Assembly: GCA_028284445.1 (NCBI GenBank)
Contig: JANQRS010000082.1
Location: forward strand, 19,482 to 83,481
DNA length: 64,000 nucleotides
Direction: 5' to 3'
Origin: Calditrichia bacterium
Lineage (GTDB): Bacteria > Calditrichota > Calditrichia > RBG-13-44-9 > J075
The notes under the pieces were generated by a model, which searched no databases, was not told the DNA's origin, and saw nothing but the letters and a program-made list of their open reading frames with translations. Positions 17,610 through 26,899 of the stretch are shown piece by piece. How positions within the stretch are numbered: position 1 is the first letter of the stretch; every line of letters begins with the position of its first letter. A program made the position numbers and the translations under genes.

Positions 17610-20396
17610 GTGCCAGGACATTTATATCGAATCTGTATTCTTTTGATCATTAGCAGCTTAATCCAACTCCAGGCCCAATACACCAAGGAAGAACTGTCTT
17701 TCAATCGACAAACGCCACAACAGTTGAACAACGGTGAGCCGCTGATGAGCTTAACGCACGCACCCGGCGACCTCTCCGTCACTATTTTTAATGACGGCTC
17801 GATTGGGGCGGATAATGCGGTATTTCTTGGCAACGGTGTTCGATGGAAAGGACAAAACGGGTTATTTGTCGGCGGCCTCATTTTCGGCAGCCTCGATCGC
17901 GCCAGCATCAACGGGGTTATTGGGGTGTTTTCACTTGCCAATATTGCCGATCTCCGCAACGTTGAGAGCAATTTTGCCGGCGGATTCAGCAGCGACAGCA
18001 ATTTTGACCAAATAACGACAGCCGTTCTGGATGATTCAGCAGCACCTAAGCCCTATGGCATCAATATCATTCAGCAGAGCTATTCATCATTGGGCAATGA
18101 ATTCGGATTTATACGCTATGGCTTCGTCAATCAGAACAGCAACTCAATTGATGGTTTCTATGCCGGTATTTTCTGCGATTGGGATGTTGCTGCGCCCGGC
18201 TCAAATGCCGGCGGTTACGATATGGACACAGATTTGGTTTATGTATACGACACCTTCAATCCGAGCAGCTATTATTACGGTATCACCGCACTCAACGGCC
18301 TATCCGGCATGATGGTGGATGCAAAGGGGCCGTTCGCCACAGCCCGTACCGACGCCTTCGCCCAAATAGCCATGCTGGACCCGGAAGCACGGGGCGGCAC
18401 CGCTGACATGCGCGCCTGGGTAGGAAGCGGCCCATTTGATCTCCCTCCGGGGGACACCACCTGGGTGACATTTGCCGTTGTCGCCGGCGATGACCTTTCA
18501 CAAATAAATGAACATGCGCAGGCCGCACGCACCAGGGCAGCCAGCCTGGATTGGCTCGCTACGAGCTTCGATCATCCCCTTCCCCCGGCGCAACACTTTA
18601 TTGACGTAATCGACGGCGCTATCGGTCTGGATGCGGAGTTTAGCTCCGGCGTCAGCTGGGGTGACTATGACAATGATCATGACATCGATATGCTGGTGAC
18701 CAACCTCAGCACTGTCAACAGCACGACATTGTATCAGAATCTTGGTAATGGCAATTTTTCCCGCGTCAATGCTTCGCCAATCGGCACAGCGGTAACACGA
18801 GCCTATTCCAGTGTTTGGGGCGATTATGACAATGACGGTCTGCTGGACGTTTATATCAGTAATGGCGGCACCTCAATTTCACAGCCTGAATATTACCAGA
18901 ATTTTCTCTTCCGCAACCTGGGAGATCCGGATTTCCTTTTCCAGCACATTACAAGCGGCAGCATCGCCTCGGATAGCGCCTATACCTGGAGCAGCAGCTG
19001 GGTTGACTATGATAACGACGGTGATCTTGACCTCCATTCGCTCGCAGCTCAGCGATTAACGTCGCAAACGGACGTCTTCTATGAAAATGACGGTCTCGGC
19101 AATTTGACGAGCAAGCCAATGCCTTTTGTTGATGCCCAAGGCAGCACAACCAGCGGCGTCGGCAGTTGGATTGATTATGATAATGATGGCGATCAGGACC
19201 TGTTTATCGCCAAGAGCGGCAGCGATATCGGCGGAGAGCCGAATGAACTCTATCAGAACCAGCTGAGCGAAACCGGCACGGCTGATTTCACCCAGCTCAC
19301 AGACGGCGGCATCGTCAACACCCTGTCATTTGACTTCACCGCCAGCTGGGGGGATTATGACAATGACGGAGATCCCGATCTGTTTTCCTCGGTATTCAGC
19401 GCCGATAATCGCCTCTATCGCAATGACGTGTCTGTTGGTGCCGGGTTCGCTACTATCGATGATAATATTATTACCAGCGACGGCGGCGCAAGCCTTGGAA
19501 GCGCCTGGGGTGACTTCGACAATGACGGAGATCTTGATCTTTTCGTTGCAGCAGCCTCGCAAGAGTTCAGCCGCCTATATAGCAACGTCGGGCAGGGCAA
19601 ATTCATCGCACTGTCATCTGCGCAGGTTGGTTTTTGGCTACTTAATTTTAGCACCTCACAAGGATGTGCCTGGGGCGATTATGACAACGACGGAGACCTG
19701 GATTTATATGTCGCCAATTCTACCGCACCAGATGGCAATCCGGTGCGGAATTTCCTCTATGAAAATGAACTTGGCAATAGCAATCAGTGGATCAATATTA
19801 CCTGCGAAGGCAGCAGCTCGAATCGATCAGCAATCGGTACCAAGATTCGGGCCAAAGCCACTATAAACGGCCAATCCTATTGGCAGCTGAGACATGTGTC
19901 CGGAAGCCCAACCGGTGATCGCTCTCAGAACAGCTTGCGGGTCCATTTTGGCTTCGGTGATGCGACGCTTATCGATTCACTGTTAATTGAATGGCCTTCC
20001 GGCATCGTAGATCAGTATGCGGGCGTTACGCCTGGCCAGTTCTACCTGGCGCGAGAAGGCAGCAGCCTGGAGCAACTTGATCTTACCGGCATCGAAACCG
20101 ATCAGCCGATTTCACCGGAGCGGTATCAACTGTCGCAGAATTATCCCAATCCCTTTAATCCGGAAACGACGATTCATTTTACGCTTCCCAAATCCACGAA
20201 AGTTTCCCTGGAAATCTACAATATCCTCGGACAAACTATTCTTACGCTGGTGAACGATTTCCGTATTGCCGGTCAACATCAGGTTCAGTGGTCCGGACGT
20301 GATCAGTTGGGCAATTCCGTTGCCTCAGGCGTCTATATTTACACTTTGCGATCCGAAAACTACACTTCCAGCAAGAAGATGCTCTTAATCCGATAA
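17610..20396 (+). CDS. Secreted FG-GAP/VCBS repeat protein with ASPIC/UnbV domain and sorting domain
   Basis: CRTAC1-like extracellular protein of 928 residues. After a signal peptide (YRICILLIISSLIQLQAQ) and an N-terminal domain of ~310 residues come seven calcium-loop repeats of the form WGDYDNDGDLDLYVAN, at roughly residues 350-710. An ASPIC/UnbV domain follows (RSAIGTKIRAKATINGQ, then LRVHFGFGDATLIDSLLIEW). A C-terminal sorting domain (QNYPNPFNPETTIHFTL ... KKMLLIR) closes the protein. The repeats are expected to bind Ca2+ and build a beta-propeller involved in adhesion or binding. The start is GTG with GGAGG at 17600-17604. It is followed at 13 bases by a small secreted protein gene, probably in the same transcript. 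Confidence 0.88.
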   Translation: MPGHLYRICILLIISSLIQLQAQYTKEELSFNRQTPQQLNNGEPLMSLTHAPGDLSVTIFNDGSIGADNAVFLGNGVRWKGQNGLFVGGLIFGSLDRASINGVIGVFSLANIADLRNVESNFAGGFSSDSNFDQITTAVLDDSAAPKPYGINIIQQSYSSLGNEFGFIRYGFVNQNSNSIDGFYAGIFCDWDVAAPGSNAGGYDMDTDLVYVYDTFNPSSYYYGITALNGLSGMMVDAKGPFATARTDAFAQIAMLDPEARGGTADMRAWVGSGPFDLPPGDTTWVTFAVVAGDDLSQINEHAQAARTRAASLDWLATSFDHPLPPAQHFIDVIDGAIGLDAEFSSGVSWGDYDNDHDIDMLVTNLSTVNSTTLYQNLGNGNFSRVNASPIGTAVTRAYSSVWGDYDNDGLLDVYISNGGTSISQPEYYQNFLFRNLGDPDFLFQHITSGSIASDSAYTWSSSWVDYDNDGDLDLHSLAAQRLTSQTDVFYENDGLGNLTSKPMPFVDAQGSTTSGVGSWIDYDNDGDQDLFIAKSGSDIGGEPNELYQNQLSETGTADFTQLTDGGIVNTLSFDFTASWGDYDNDGDPDLFSSVFSADNRLYRNDVSVGAGFATIDDNIITSDGGASLGSAWGDFDNDGDLDLFVAAASQEFSRLYSNVGQGKFIALSSAQVGFWLLNFSTSQGCAWGDYDNDGDLDLYVANSTAPDGNPVRNFLYENELGNSNQWINITCEGSSSNRSAIGTKIRAKATINGQSYWQLRHVSGSPTGDRSQNSLRVHFGFGDATLIDSLLIEWPSGIVDQYAGVTPGQFYLAREGSSLEQLDLTGIETDQPISPERYQLSQNYPNPFNPETTIHFTLPKSTKVSLEIYNILGQTILTLVNDFRIAGQHQVQWSGRDQLGNSVASGVYIYTLRSENYTSSKKMLLIR

Positions 20397-20409
20397 GGAG
20401 GAGAACTAC

Positions 20410-20997
20410 ATGCGCCGCTACAATTTCATGCTACGAATTCTATTGATCTGTCTTCTTTCAGCAATGTATCTGCCTGCATTCAATGCTGCTGAGGCTGTCG
20501 AACAGACCGACCAAAATCAGCCGACAACAGAGCACGAGGCACTTTCAAAATACAACGGTGACTGGAAGGCAAGCGTCCGCATGGGTTCCAGCAATAAGGC
20601 CATCGAATTTACCGGGACTGCAGAAGCTGAAATGATTCTGGACGGTCGTTTCCTGCAAATTTCCGTTGCTGCAAAGAACGGCGAGAGCAGTGCTGAGGCC
20701 CGCTATATTCTCGGATTTGATCGCAGACATTCTAAGTACCAGGTAGCGCTTATGGATGGTTGGGGCACCTATTTTGTCACTGCCACTGGCAGCATGCTGG
20801 AAGACGGGTCAATCAAGCTTTACGGCAAGGATGATGATCCACATATGAAGAAACTTGGTCTCGGCGAAAAAGAATTCGCCATTCAGTTTCGATTCGCCGA
20901 CGATAAACAATTCACCATCGAAATTTTCTACATCGATACACGCACCGAGGAACGCCGCGAGTTGAGCGGCATGGTATATTCGTTTGAGCGGGGATAA
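20410..20997 (+). CDS. Secreted DUF1579-like protein
   Basis: The 195-residue protein has an N-terminal signal peptide (MLRILLICLLSAMYLPAFNAAEA) and a lipocalin-like beta-rich domain. It contains the features I associate with DUF1579: an opening YNGDWKASVRMG, a central GRFLQISVAAKNG and RYILGFDRRHSKYQVALMDG, and a C-terminal RREL-x-G strand. The function of this family is unknown. The ribosome binding site is excellent (AAGGAGGAG before ATG 20410). It starts 13 bases after the FG-GAP gene and is probably co-transcribed with it. Its closeness suggests a periplasmic or extracellular helper role, but that is inference. Confidence 0.72.
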   Translation: MRRYNFMLRILLICLLSAMYLPAFNAAEAVEQTDQNQPTTEHEALSKYNGDWKASVRMGSSNKAIEFTGTAEAEMILDGRFLQISVAAKNGESSAEARYILGFDRRHSKYQVALMDGWGTYFVTATGSMLEDGSIKLYGKDDDPHMKKLGLGEKEFAIQFRFADDKQFTIEIFYIDTRTEERRELSGMVYSFERG

Positions 20998-21099
20998 TTC
21001 CCCCGCCAACGGTCAGATGCAATTGTGCCACCGTAGCGCGAGAGTGAGATAAGCGTTTTTTGTATAGAAATAAGCCGGCTAGCTAAGGTCCGACCGCCC

Positions 21100-23316
21100 T
21101 TACTTAATGAGTGTCATTGATTTCGTAATGGAGTATCCTCGGGTACTCATTCGATAAAAATATTGACCAGTGGCGACTGGCAAACCGGCATGATCCTTTC
21201 CATTCCATACCAGTTTGTGACTTCCTGCCGATAGTTTACCCTCAATCAGCGTCGCAACTTTCTGACCAATGACGTTAAATATATCAATTCGAACGTGATC
21301 ATTCTTTGGCAGCTCAAGTCGAATTGTTGTAGATGGATTAAAAGGGTTAGGGTAATTTTGCTCCAGAACAAATGAGGCGATAGGTATCTCCGTTGCCCCA
21401 TCGATACCGGTTGGAAAATCTAGCTGGAAGATGTATATGCCATTGCTGCCGCCCGCCGCATACACACGGTTATCAGCCACGGCTGCACTTTGTAATCTGT
21501 TTCCATTGGGGATATCGGTAAAAGCATGAAGTCGCGGCAATTCAGGGTTCTCAACGTTAATGATATTCATGCGATCTCGGGTCTGAATGGTTACAATATA
21601 ATTACCTGCAACGATGAGATCCCTTGCCACAAAATCATCGATCGGCAAAACAGCTACCCGCGTGGGAATCAACGGATCAGCCAATGTGAATACTTCCAAC
21701 GTATCCTTTCGGGCCAAGTAGAGATACCCGTTTTCAATCGCGGAAGCAGCCCAGAATTTTCCTGGTTCGCCAATTTGACCAACTTCGATGGTGTTTGCTG
21801 GATCTGAGATATCGAAAATTCGTCCCCCGTCTGCAGTAAGGTAGAGATAATTCCCACTTATGGTAAACTCAGTTTCTTGAGATGTTAGTTCGATCGATCC
21901 GATTTGAATTGGTTCAACCGGAACCGATACATCAAAAACATACAGGCTGTCAAACTGATAACTAACATATGCAGAACCGTTGTGGTACGCTATGTCTGTT
22001 GCGCTCTGGAGCTTGTTGACGCTACCGAGCAGGGTTGGTGCAGTCGGATTACCAATATTGAATGTAGCAAAGACACCACCAGCAGCATACGCAATATCAT
22101 TCTCAATAAAAATTCGATTTAACGACTGTCCTTCAACAACCAAGCGGCTCTCATGTTGCGGCAAGGCCGGATTAGATATATCAAGGATGCGTAATCCATC
22201 GAGATTATCAGCGACAAAAATATGATCCCCACTTGTTGCAATATCCTGGGCATTGGATGTTCCGCCACCTGAGGGAACCACGCTGGTTTCCACCGGAGAT
22301 TGGGGATCGCTGACATTTATCAGAATGAGACCACGCGGCCCGGCAGAGAATGCAACAAGTCCATCATCATAATCGAGTTCCCCAGCAAGGTTTTGACCGG
22401 GAGAATAGCTGCCGACTTCAACTGGCCCGGAAGGATCAGAAATATCGATGACGTTCACGCCGGCACTATTCTCATGCACATACGCATAATCCTGATTTAT
22501 GGACACACCACTGGCCGTCCAGCTAGTGATGCTACCAATTTCCGTAGCATTTTGCGGGTTTGATGCATCTACAACGATGAATCCTCCGTTGCCAGCGGAG
22601 ATATAGGCCAGTCCGGAACGCAATTCAATCCCATTGACGGACCAGGAGAGCAGATACGAACCCAATTCGACCGGTTCAACTGGATTACTTATACTAAAAA
22701 TCCGGTTTCCGGAGAATCCTTCGGATACATGCATAATTGTATCATCAATAGCGGCAGTAATTCCCGATACAATTGTAATTTGCCCCACCTGAGCTGGTTC
22801 AGCGGGATCCGAAAAATCAATGATATCAACAAAATTGGCGGAAACTAAATATGCATAATCGTTATAGACTGCGACATCATTTATTGTATTGGTGCTTTGA
22901 TACTCACCAAGCAATACCGGATCTGCCGAATTACCAATATCGCGAATTTGCAGCCCGTAACTGGCAATTGCATGAAAAATGAGATTGCCCTCAATTCTCA
23001 GGCAGGTCGTCCAATTACCGGGGAACGTATCCATCTTTACAACGGTCGGTATTGCAGGATCAGAAATATCCATTGCAATTAAGGTATTGTCTACGGCATA
23101 GTACGCAGTGCGGTCCTTAATCTTGACATGCTGCGCACTACCATAAGGCCAACGGCTCAAAAATGTTACCTGGCTATCGGCCTGAACGCTTCCATAATTG
23201 ATTAAATTTCTGTCCAGATAATTTGATCCGGCTTGTGCCTGTAAGAATGACCAACCAAGTAGCATTGTTGCAATAATTAGCAGTTTCAAACTAAGCAATC
23301 GCTTCCGGTACCTCAT
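21100..23316 (-). CDS. Secreted LVIVD-repeat beta-propeller protein with sorting domain
   Basis: About 738 residues starting from the ATG at 23316, which directly precedes the signal peptide (LLSLKLLIIATMLLGWSFLQAQA). A purine-rich GGGGGAG lies just two bases before the ATG. In-frame ATGs further upstream (for example 23352) would add an unlikely leader. The body has about a dozen LVIVD-type repeats with alternating IxDIS-P and Y-YLV/AYV units (LRILDISNPALPQHE, LYVFDVSVPVEPIQI), expected to fold as a propeller. The C-terminus carries the sorting domain (QNYPNPFNPSTTIRLEL ... TKSMTLIK). Surface display or secretion is expected. No enzymatic motif is visible. Confidence 0.85.
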   Translation of the reverse strand: MRYRKRLLSLKLLIIATMLLGWSFLQAQAGSNYLDRNLINYGSVQADSQVTFLSRWPYGSAQHVKIKDRTAYYAVDNTLIAMDISDPAIPTVVKMDTFPGNWTTCLRIEGNLIFHAIASYGLQIRDIGNSADPVLLGEYQSTNTINDVAVYNDYAYLVSANFVDIIDFSDPAEPAQVGQITIVSGITAAIDDTIMHVSEGFSGNRIFSISNPVEPVELGSYLLSWSVNGIELRSGLAYISAGNGGFIVVDASNPQNATEIGSITSWTASGVSINQDYAYVHENSAGVNVIDISDPSGPVEVGSYSPGQNLAGELDYDDGLVAFSAGPRGLILINVSDPQSPVETSVVPSGGGTSNAQDIATSGDHIFVADNLDGLRILDISNPALPQHESRLVVEGQSLNRIFIENDIAYAAGGVFATFNIGNPTAPTLLGSVNKLQSATDIAYHNGSAYVSYQFDSLYVFDVSVPVEPIQIGSIELTSQETEFTISGNYLYLTADGGRIFDISDPANTIEVGQIGEPGKFWAASAIENGYLYLARKDTLEVFTLADPLIPTRVAVLPIDDFVARDLIVAGNYIVTIQTRDRMNIINVENPELPRLHAFTDIPNGNRLQSAAVADNRVYAAGGSNGIYIFQLDFPTGIDGATEIPIASFVLEQNYPNPFNPSTTIRLELPKNDHVRIDIFNVIGQKVATLIEGKLSAGSHKLVWNGKDHAGLPVATGQYFYRMSTRGYSITKSMTLIK

Positions 23317-23677
23317 ATCTCCCCCGATTAATCGTCTAAAAGATTTATCCATTCTTAAAGAAGCGATATAGCAGGTTAAAATCAAGGACAGTCAGGCTCA
23401 GAATGTAATTTTATTTTACAGGCATGGGGAAAGGCGCATTTCGGTTCTATCATAGCCGCTGCCACATTCAGCTTAAAGTGAAGGGAGACTAACTCGACTA
23501 AGGATGACATAACGCATCTCATCTTGAAAATTTACTGTCAGAAATTTTCTGCTTGCTTTTAAAGAGGTAGATATAGAATTTGGGATCAACACACCTCCAA
23601 GTTTCTTGAAATAGCACTAATTTCAACTACTAATCCAGATTTTTTTCTCAGCTCGGTTTAAAACGAGAGGTCTGATT

Positions 23678-24766
23678 TTGTTACCAGCTTCTGTTTGCCG
23701 TTTGTCTCAGCTTGGCTTGTTGCTCCTCATTCAATCGATATTGTTTTTTCAGTGTGAATCAACCGTTCAAAGCGAAAAACCTGCGATTCAACCTGATACA
23801 ACCAGTCATACTTTTTCTTGGCACAAAGATACTCTTTCTCCTCCAAATGCGTTGCAATTATCTATCCAGGGAATTTGGGGGGCTAACATAAACGATGTTT
23901 GGGCTATCGGACACAGCGATTTTCCACTAAATCAGATTTGGCATTGGAATGGTATTTCATGGAATAACGAAAGTCCGCTAATTCCCGGATATTTTCCAAC
24001 ATTAACTTCCATTTTTGGTTTTAACCAAAACCAGATATGGAGTGTTGGGAGAAACATTTCATCTGATCCAACTATACGCCAGGGTATCATAATGCAGTAT
24101 GATGGTATTCAATGGCGTATTCTTGACATCGATAACGTTCCGTGGTGCTTCTCAGTTTGGGGCAGCTCAAGCAACAATTTGTTCGTTGGTTGCGATAGTG
24201 GAATTGTCCAGTACTACGATGGAAATTCCTGGACCCGCCAGGAAACCGATACACCGTATGCACAAATGTTGTCTGTCTGGGGAGCATCTTCATCGGAAGT
24301 CTATGCTGTGGGGGTACATCCCGATTTTGTTCAACCACGTGATTCAACTTTTCTCTATTTCTATAAGTATGATGGCCAAACCTGGCAGACTTTACAATCT
24401 GCCATTTTACATCCGACAAATTCAACTTTACCGTTTGCTGAAAATCTATGGTGGAGTGAAAATACCCAAGTACTCTTTTCCGCCGGTGTAGCTGGAATAT
24501 TTCAGTATCACAACGAACAATGGGAAAGGATCGGGCTTTTTGAATCGTTAAGATCTATTCACGGCGTTAATGAAAACGATATATTTGTTGGTGGATTTAA
24601 TAATCAACTATACCATTTTAACGGAGATAACTGGCACATTTATGATGAGATGAGCGATAATTCGAGATGGTTCTTAGAAATATTTACGCTCGAAAACGCT
24701 GTGTTCCTAAGTAGTGCGTCAAGCACTAATACCATAATATATCGTGGATACAGAACAAATGAATAG
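23678..24766 (+). CDS. Predicted propeller lipoprotein
   Basis: The 362-residue protein has a lipoprotein signal ending in LFFQC (Cys26). The start is TTG, supported by GAGAGG seven bases upstream. The body has at least five repeats with an [IV][WF]G-x(5)-[VI][WY]-[AS][VI]G pattern (IWGANINDVWAIG, IFGFNQNQIWSVG, VWGASSSEVYAVG), alternating with W-NG/YDG strands, and is likely a beta-propeller. No catalytic residues are evident. This gene and the next two are noticeably AT-richer than the sorting-domain genes around them. It overlaps the next gene by eight bases, so the two are co-translated. Confidence 0.72.
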   Translation: MLPASVCRLSQLGLLLLIQSILFFQCESTVQSEKPAIQPDTTSHTFSWHKDTLSPPNALQLSIQGIWGANINDVWAIGHSDFPLNQIWHWNGISWNNESPLIPGYFPTLTSIFGFNQNQIWSVGRNISSDPTIRQGIIMQYDGIQWRILDIDNVPWCFSVWGSSSNNLFVGCDSGIVQYYDGNSWTRQETDTPYAQMLSVWGASSSEVYAVGVHPDFVQPRDSTFLYFYKYDGQTWQTLQSAILHPTNSTLPFAENLWWSENTQVLFSAGVAGIFQYHNEQWERIGLFESLRSIHGVNENDIFVGGFNNQLYHFNGDNWHIYDEMSDNSRWFLEIFTLENAVFLSSASSTNTIIYRGYRTNE

Positions 24767-25193
24767 GGGTATAAATGGGGTTCTTTTGCTTTCGGTGTTG
24801 TACGTTTTATTGATTAATGGCTGTACAACATATCGTACTTCCAATAAAGCTTCCCATTTTGCGCACCATGAATTGCAACAACAAAGCACTCAAGATACGA
24901 CTCGTCTTGAGGTTCCGCAGGACTATATCAAAAAGCATCAAAGGATTCATGGTACAATCCTAGGTGCCGTCGGGTTTGCAATTTTATCTTACCCAGCGTA
25001 CAAATTCTCAGGTGAAGTAGGCTTAAGAAGTGACTGTTTTGAACCTTGTAATCCAGCTTTTTTCTGGATTGGTGGCGCCATAGGTGCGCTAGCCGGCTAC
25101 AAGACTGGATCATATATTGGCAAAAAAGTAGCGTATAAAAGATACCATGCAAAGAGGAAAAAACAGAGGAGTTCTTCGAATGAAAGTCCCTGA
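24759..25193 (+). CDS. Small lipoprotein with a glycine-rich membrane segment
   Basis: The 144-residue product has a lipoprotein signal (VLLLSVLYVLLINGC, Cys22). Near the C-terminus is a glycine-zipper-like hydrophobic stretch (FFWIGGAIGALAGYKTGSYIG), followed by a strongly basic tail (KKVAYKRYHAKRKKQR). The ATG at 24759 lies inside the end of the preceding gene, implying translational coupling; an in-frame ATG at 24744 would put a polar leader in front of the signal. No family is recognised. The two Cys residues in SDCFEPCNP could form a disulphide. Confidence 0.6.
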   Translation: MNRGINGVLLLSVLYVLLINGCTTYRTSNKASHFAHHELQQQSTQDTTRLEVPQDYIKKHQRIHGTILGAVGFAILSYPAYKFSGEVGLRSDCFEPCNPAFFWIGGAIGALAGYKTGSYIGKKVAYKRYHAKRKKQRSSSNESP

Positions 25194-25248
25194 GTAGTCT
25201 TAGTTAGACTTCTTAATCAAATAACAGATAATCATACCAGGAGGGAGT

Positions 25249-26539
25249 TATGAATTATTTGGTAAAGATAGTATCTATTTTGAATTTAGTGGCAATCACC
25301 GCTTTTGCACAGACACTCTACAATGGGGTCGGGCATATTGACCCTAACCATCAAATTGAGTGGACCCGAGCTGGACTGATTACAGCAATAACTCCAACGA
25401 TGGCGATTGGATCTTGCTAGAACAAAAGAATTTTTACAAACACTCAACATGTAGCGATTGTGAAGACTGGCACCATATAGGGCAAATTCTTCAAATAGAT
25501 GATCTTGTCAGTGGAACCACATTGACGATTGTAGGTGAAGCAACCAAGACATACGAACCCACTATCGCCGTAAGCGGGGATGATATAGTTACAACTATCA
25601 GGCTAATTAATCCCATTCAAAATGTCGGCTTTGAGAACCTCAGAATCGACCGTCTTGAGTCTGAAAAGGCTGCTGAAAACTGCTTTGATTGTAACAATAT
25701 CTATTTTGAATACGCAGTTAATTGCTGGGTTAAGGGTGTTGAAATGCATTCAACACCACGCCACCATGTTGTTGGCAGATACAGCTCTCATTTGGAAATA
25801 AGTGGATCGTATTTTAGTAATGCCAACAATCATGGAGGAGGGGGATATGGGTACGGTGTCTTGTTGGAAAATTGCACCACATATAGCTTGGTTGAAAACA
25901 ATATTTTCCGAAGGCTGAGACATTCTGTGTTATTACAATCAGGAGCCAACAGCAATGTCGTGACATTTAATTATGCGCGTGAGCGTAAACGAGAGTTTGT
26001 AGCCTTTAGCAACTTGTCAGATGTTGTTTCTTCAAATGCGACTTTCACCTGGACAGAAAACAGTTCTCATACTCTGCTTGCTTCAGATCAGCATTGGCCA
26101 CAACAGAACAACTTTTTCCGACGCTTCGATCATTTTCAAGACCCTTTTGGTGCTATCGATACAAATAACCCATCGACGATAACTGTGCCGGGAATGACCG
26201 GCACTTATTTAGCCCAATACAGTACAAGGTTTGATATTGATGTTTCTTTGGATTTAATGAATGGCGGTTCTGGTGGCACAGCTGTTGTAGATGATCAGGT
26301 GGTAACAACACCCTATTCAGTTTGATTTACCAAGAGGCAGTGAAGTCAAACTGAGAATTTATGATGTTCAGGGACGCTTGGTTCAAAAGCTGGTCAACGA
26401 AAGAATGGAGGCAGGTGCTCACACGGTAGTTTGGGATGGACGCAATCAGCATGGTAGCCGTGTTGCTACTGGAATATATTTTTATCGTATCCAGGCAAGT
26501 AGTTTTGTGAAGACGAAGAAGATGCTCCTCGTCCGCTAA
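25249..26539 (+). pseudogene. Broken right-handed beta-helix protein with degenerate sorting domain
   Basis: Three consecutive frames together read as one secreted protein. The first, from ATG 25249 (after AGGAGGG), gives a signal peptide and LYNGVGHIDPNHQIEWTRAGL, then runs to a stop. Near 25378 the reading must change frame to continue as DYSNNSNDGDWILLEQK and a parallel beta-helix (repeated NNI-F/Y-N/S units) up to the stop at 26325. A second change at about 26311 restores PIQFDLPRGSEVKLRIYD and the end of a sorting domain (TKKMLLVR) up to the stop at 26539. The QNYPNPFNP part of that domain is missing. Either the gene has decayed or the assembly has indels. Beta-helix proteins of this type usually bind or cleave polysaccharide. 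Confidence 0.7.
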
Positions 26540-26544
26540 ATAAG

Positions 26545-26580
26545 AAGATTTGTCGGGTTCATCTAAACCCGACAAATCTT
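26545..26580 (+). repeat. Perfect 15-bp hairpin after the broken beta-helix gene
   Basis: The arms AAGATTTGTCGGGTT and AACCCGACAAATCTT pair perfectly around the six-base loop CATCTA, starting six bases after the stop codon. It directly precedes a second hairpin with a T-run, so the two form a tandem termination structure. Confidence 0.7.
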
Positions 26581-26582
26581 AC

Positions 26583-26619
26583 AACGGCTCAACAACATTG
26601 TCAAGTTGGGCCGTTTTTT
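26583..26619 (+). terminator. Rho-independent terminator
   Basis: AACGGCTCAAC pairs with GTTGGGCCGTT (one G-U pair) and is followed immediately by a T-run (TTTTTT overlapping the stem end). This closes the transcript of the propeller lipoprotein, small lipoprotein and beta-helix genes. Confidence 0.75.
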
Positions 26620-26899
26620 ATAGCAGGACCAAAGCGCCTTTGCTACCACTATTCTTTCCAGAAATCAGCCACTTTGTTCTAGAGTTGTGTCGGCAGAGCA
26701 GGGCATTGCCCCAGCCTTACATAGGATAAATTATACTCCCACGCAATTCCCCACCGCGCAAAACCTGACTATAAAACTAACCCTTGGCAAAAATATTCGG
26801 CTTTATCCGAGATGCCGCCATCTCCCCAATATTGGGTACGGAGAATATCCTGATTTTTCCATTAGTTGCTCCAACGTTAATCTAACAAAGGAGCAACTA

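Noticed and set aside
25249..26539. Programmed ribosomal frameshift
   Set aside because: No slippery sequence with downstream structure is evident, and part of the sorting motif is missing, which points to decay or assembly error.
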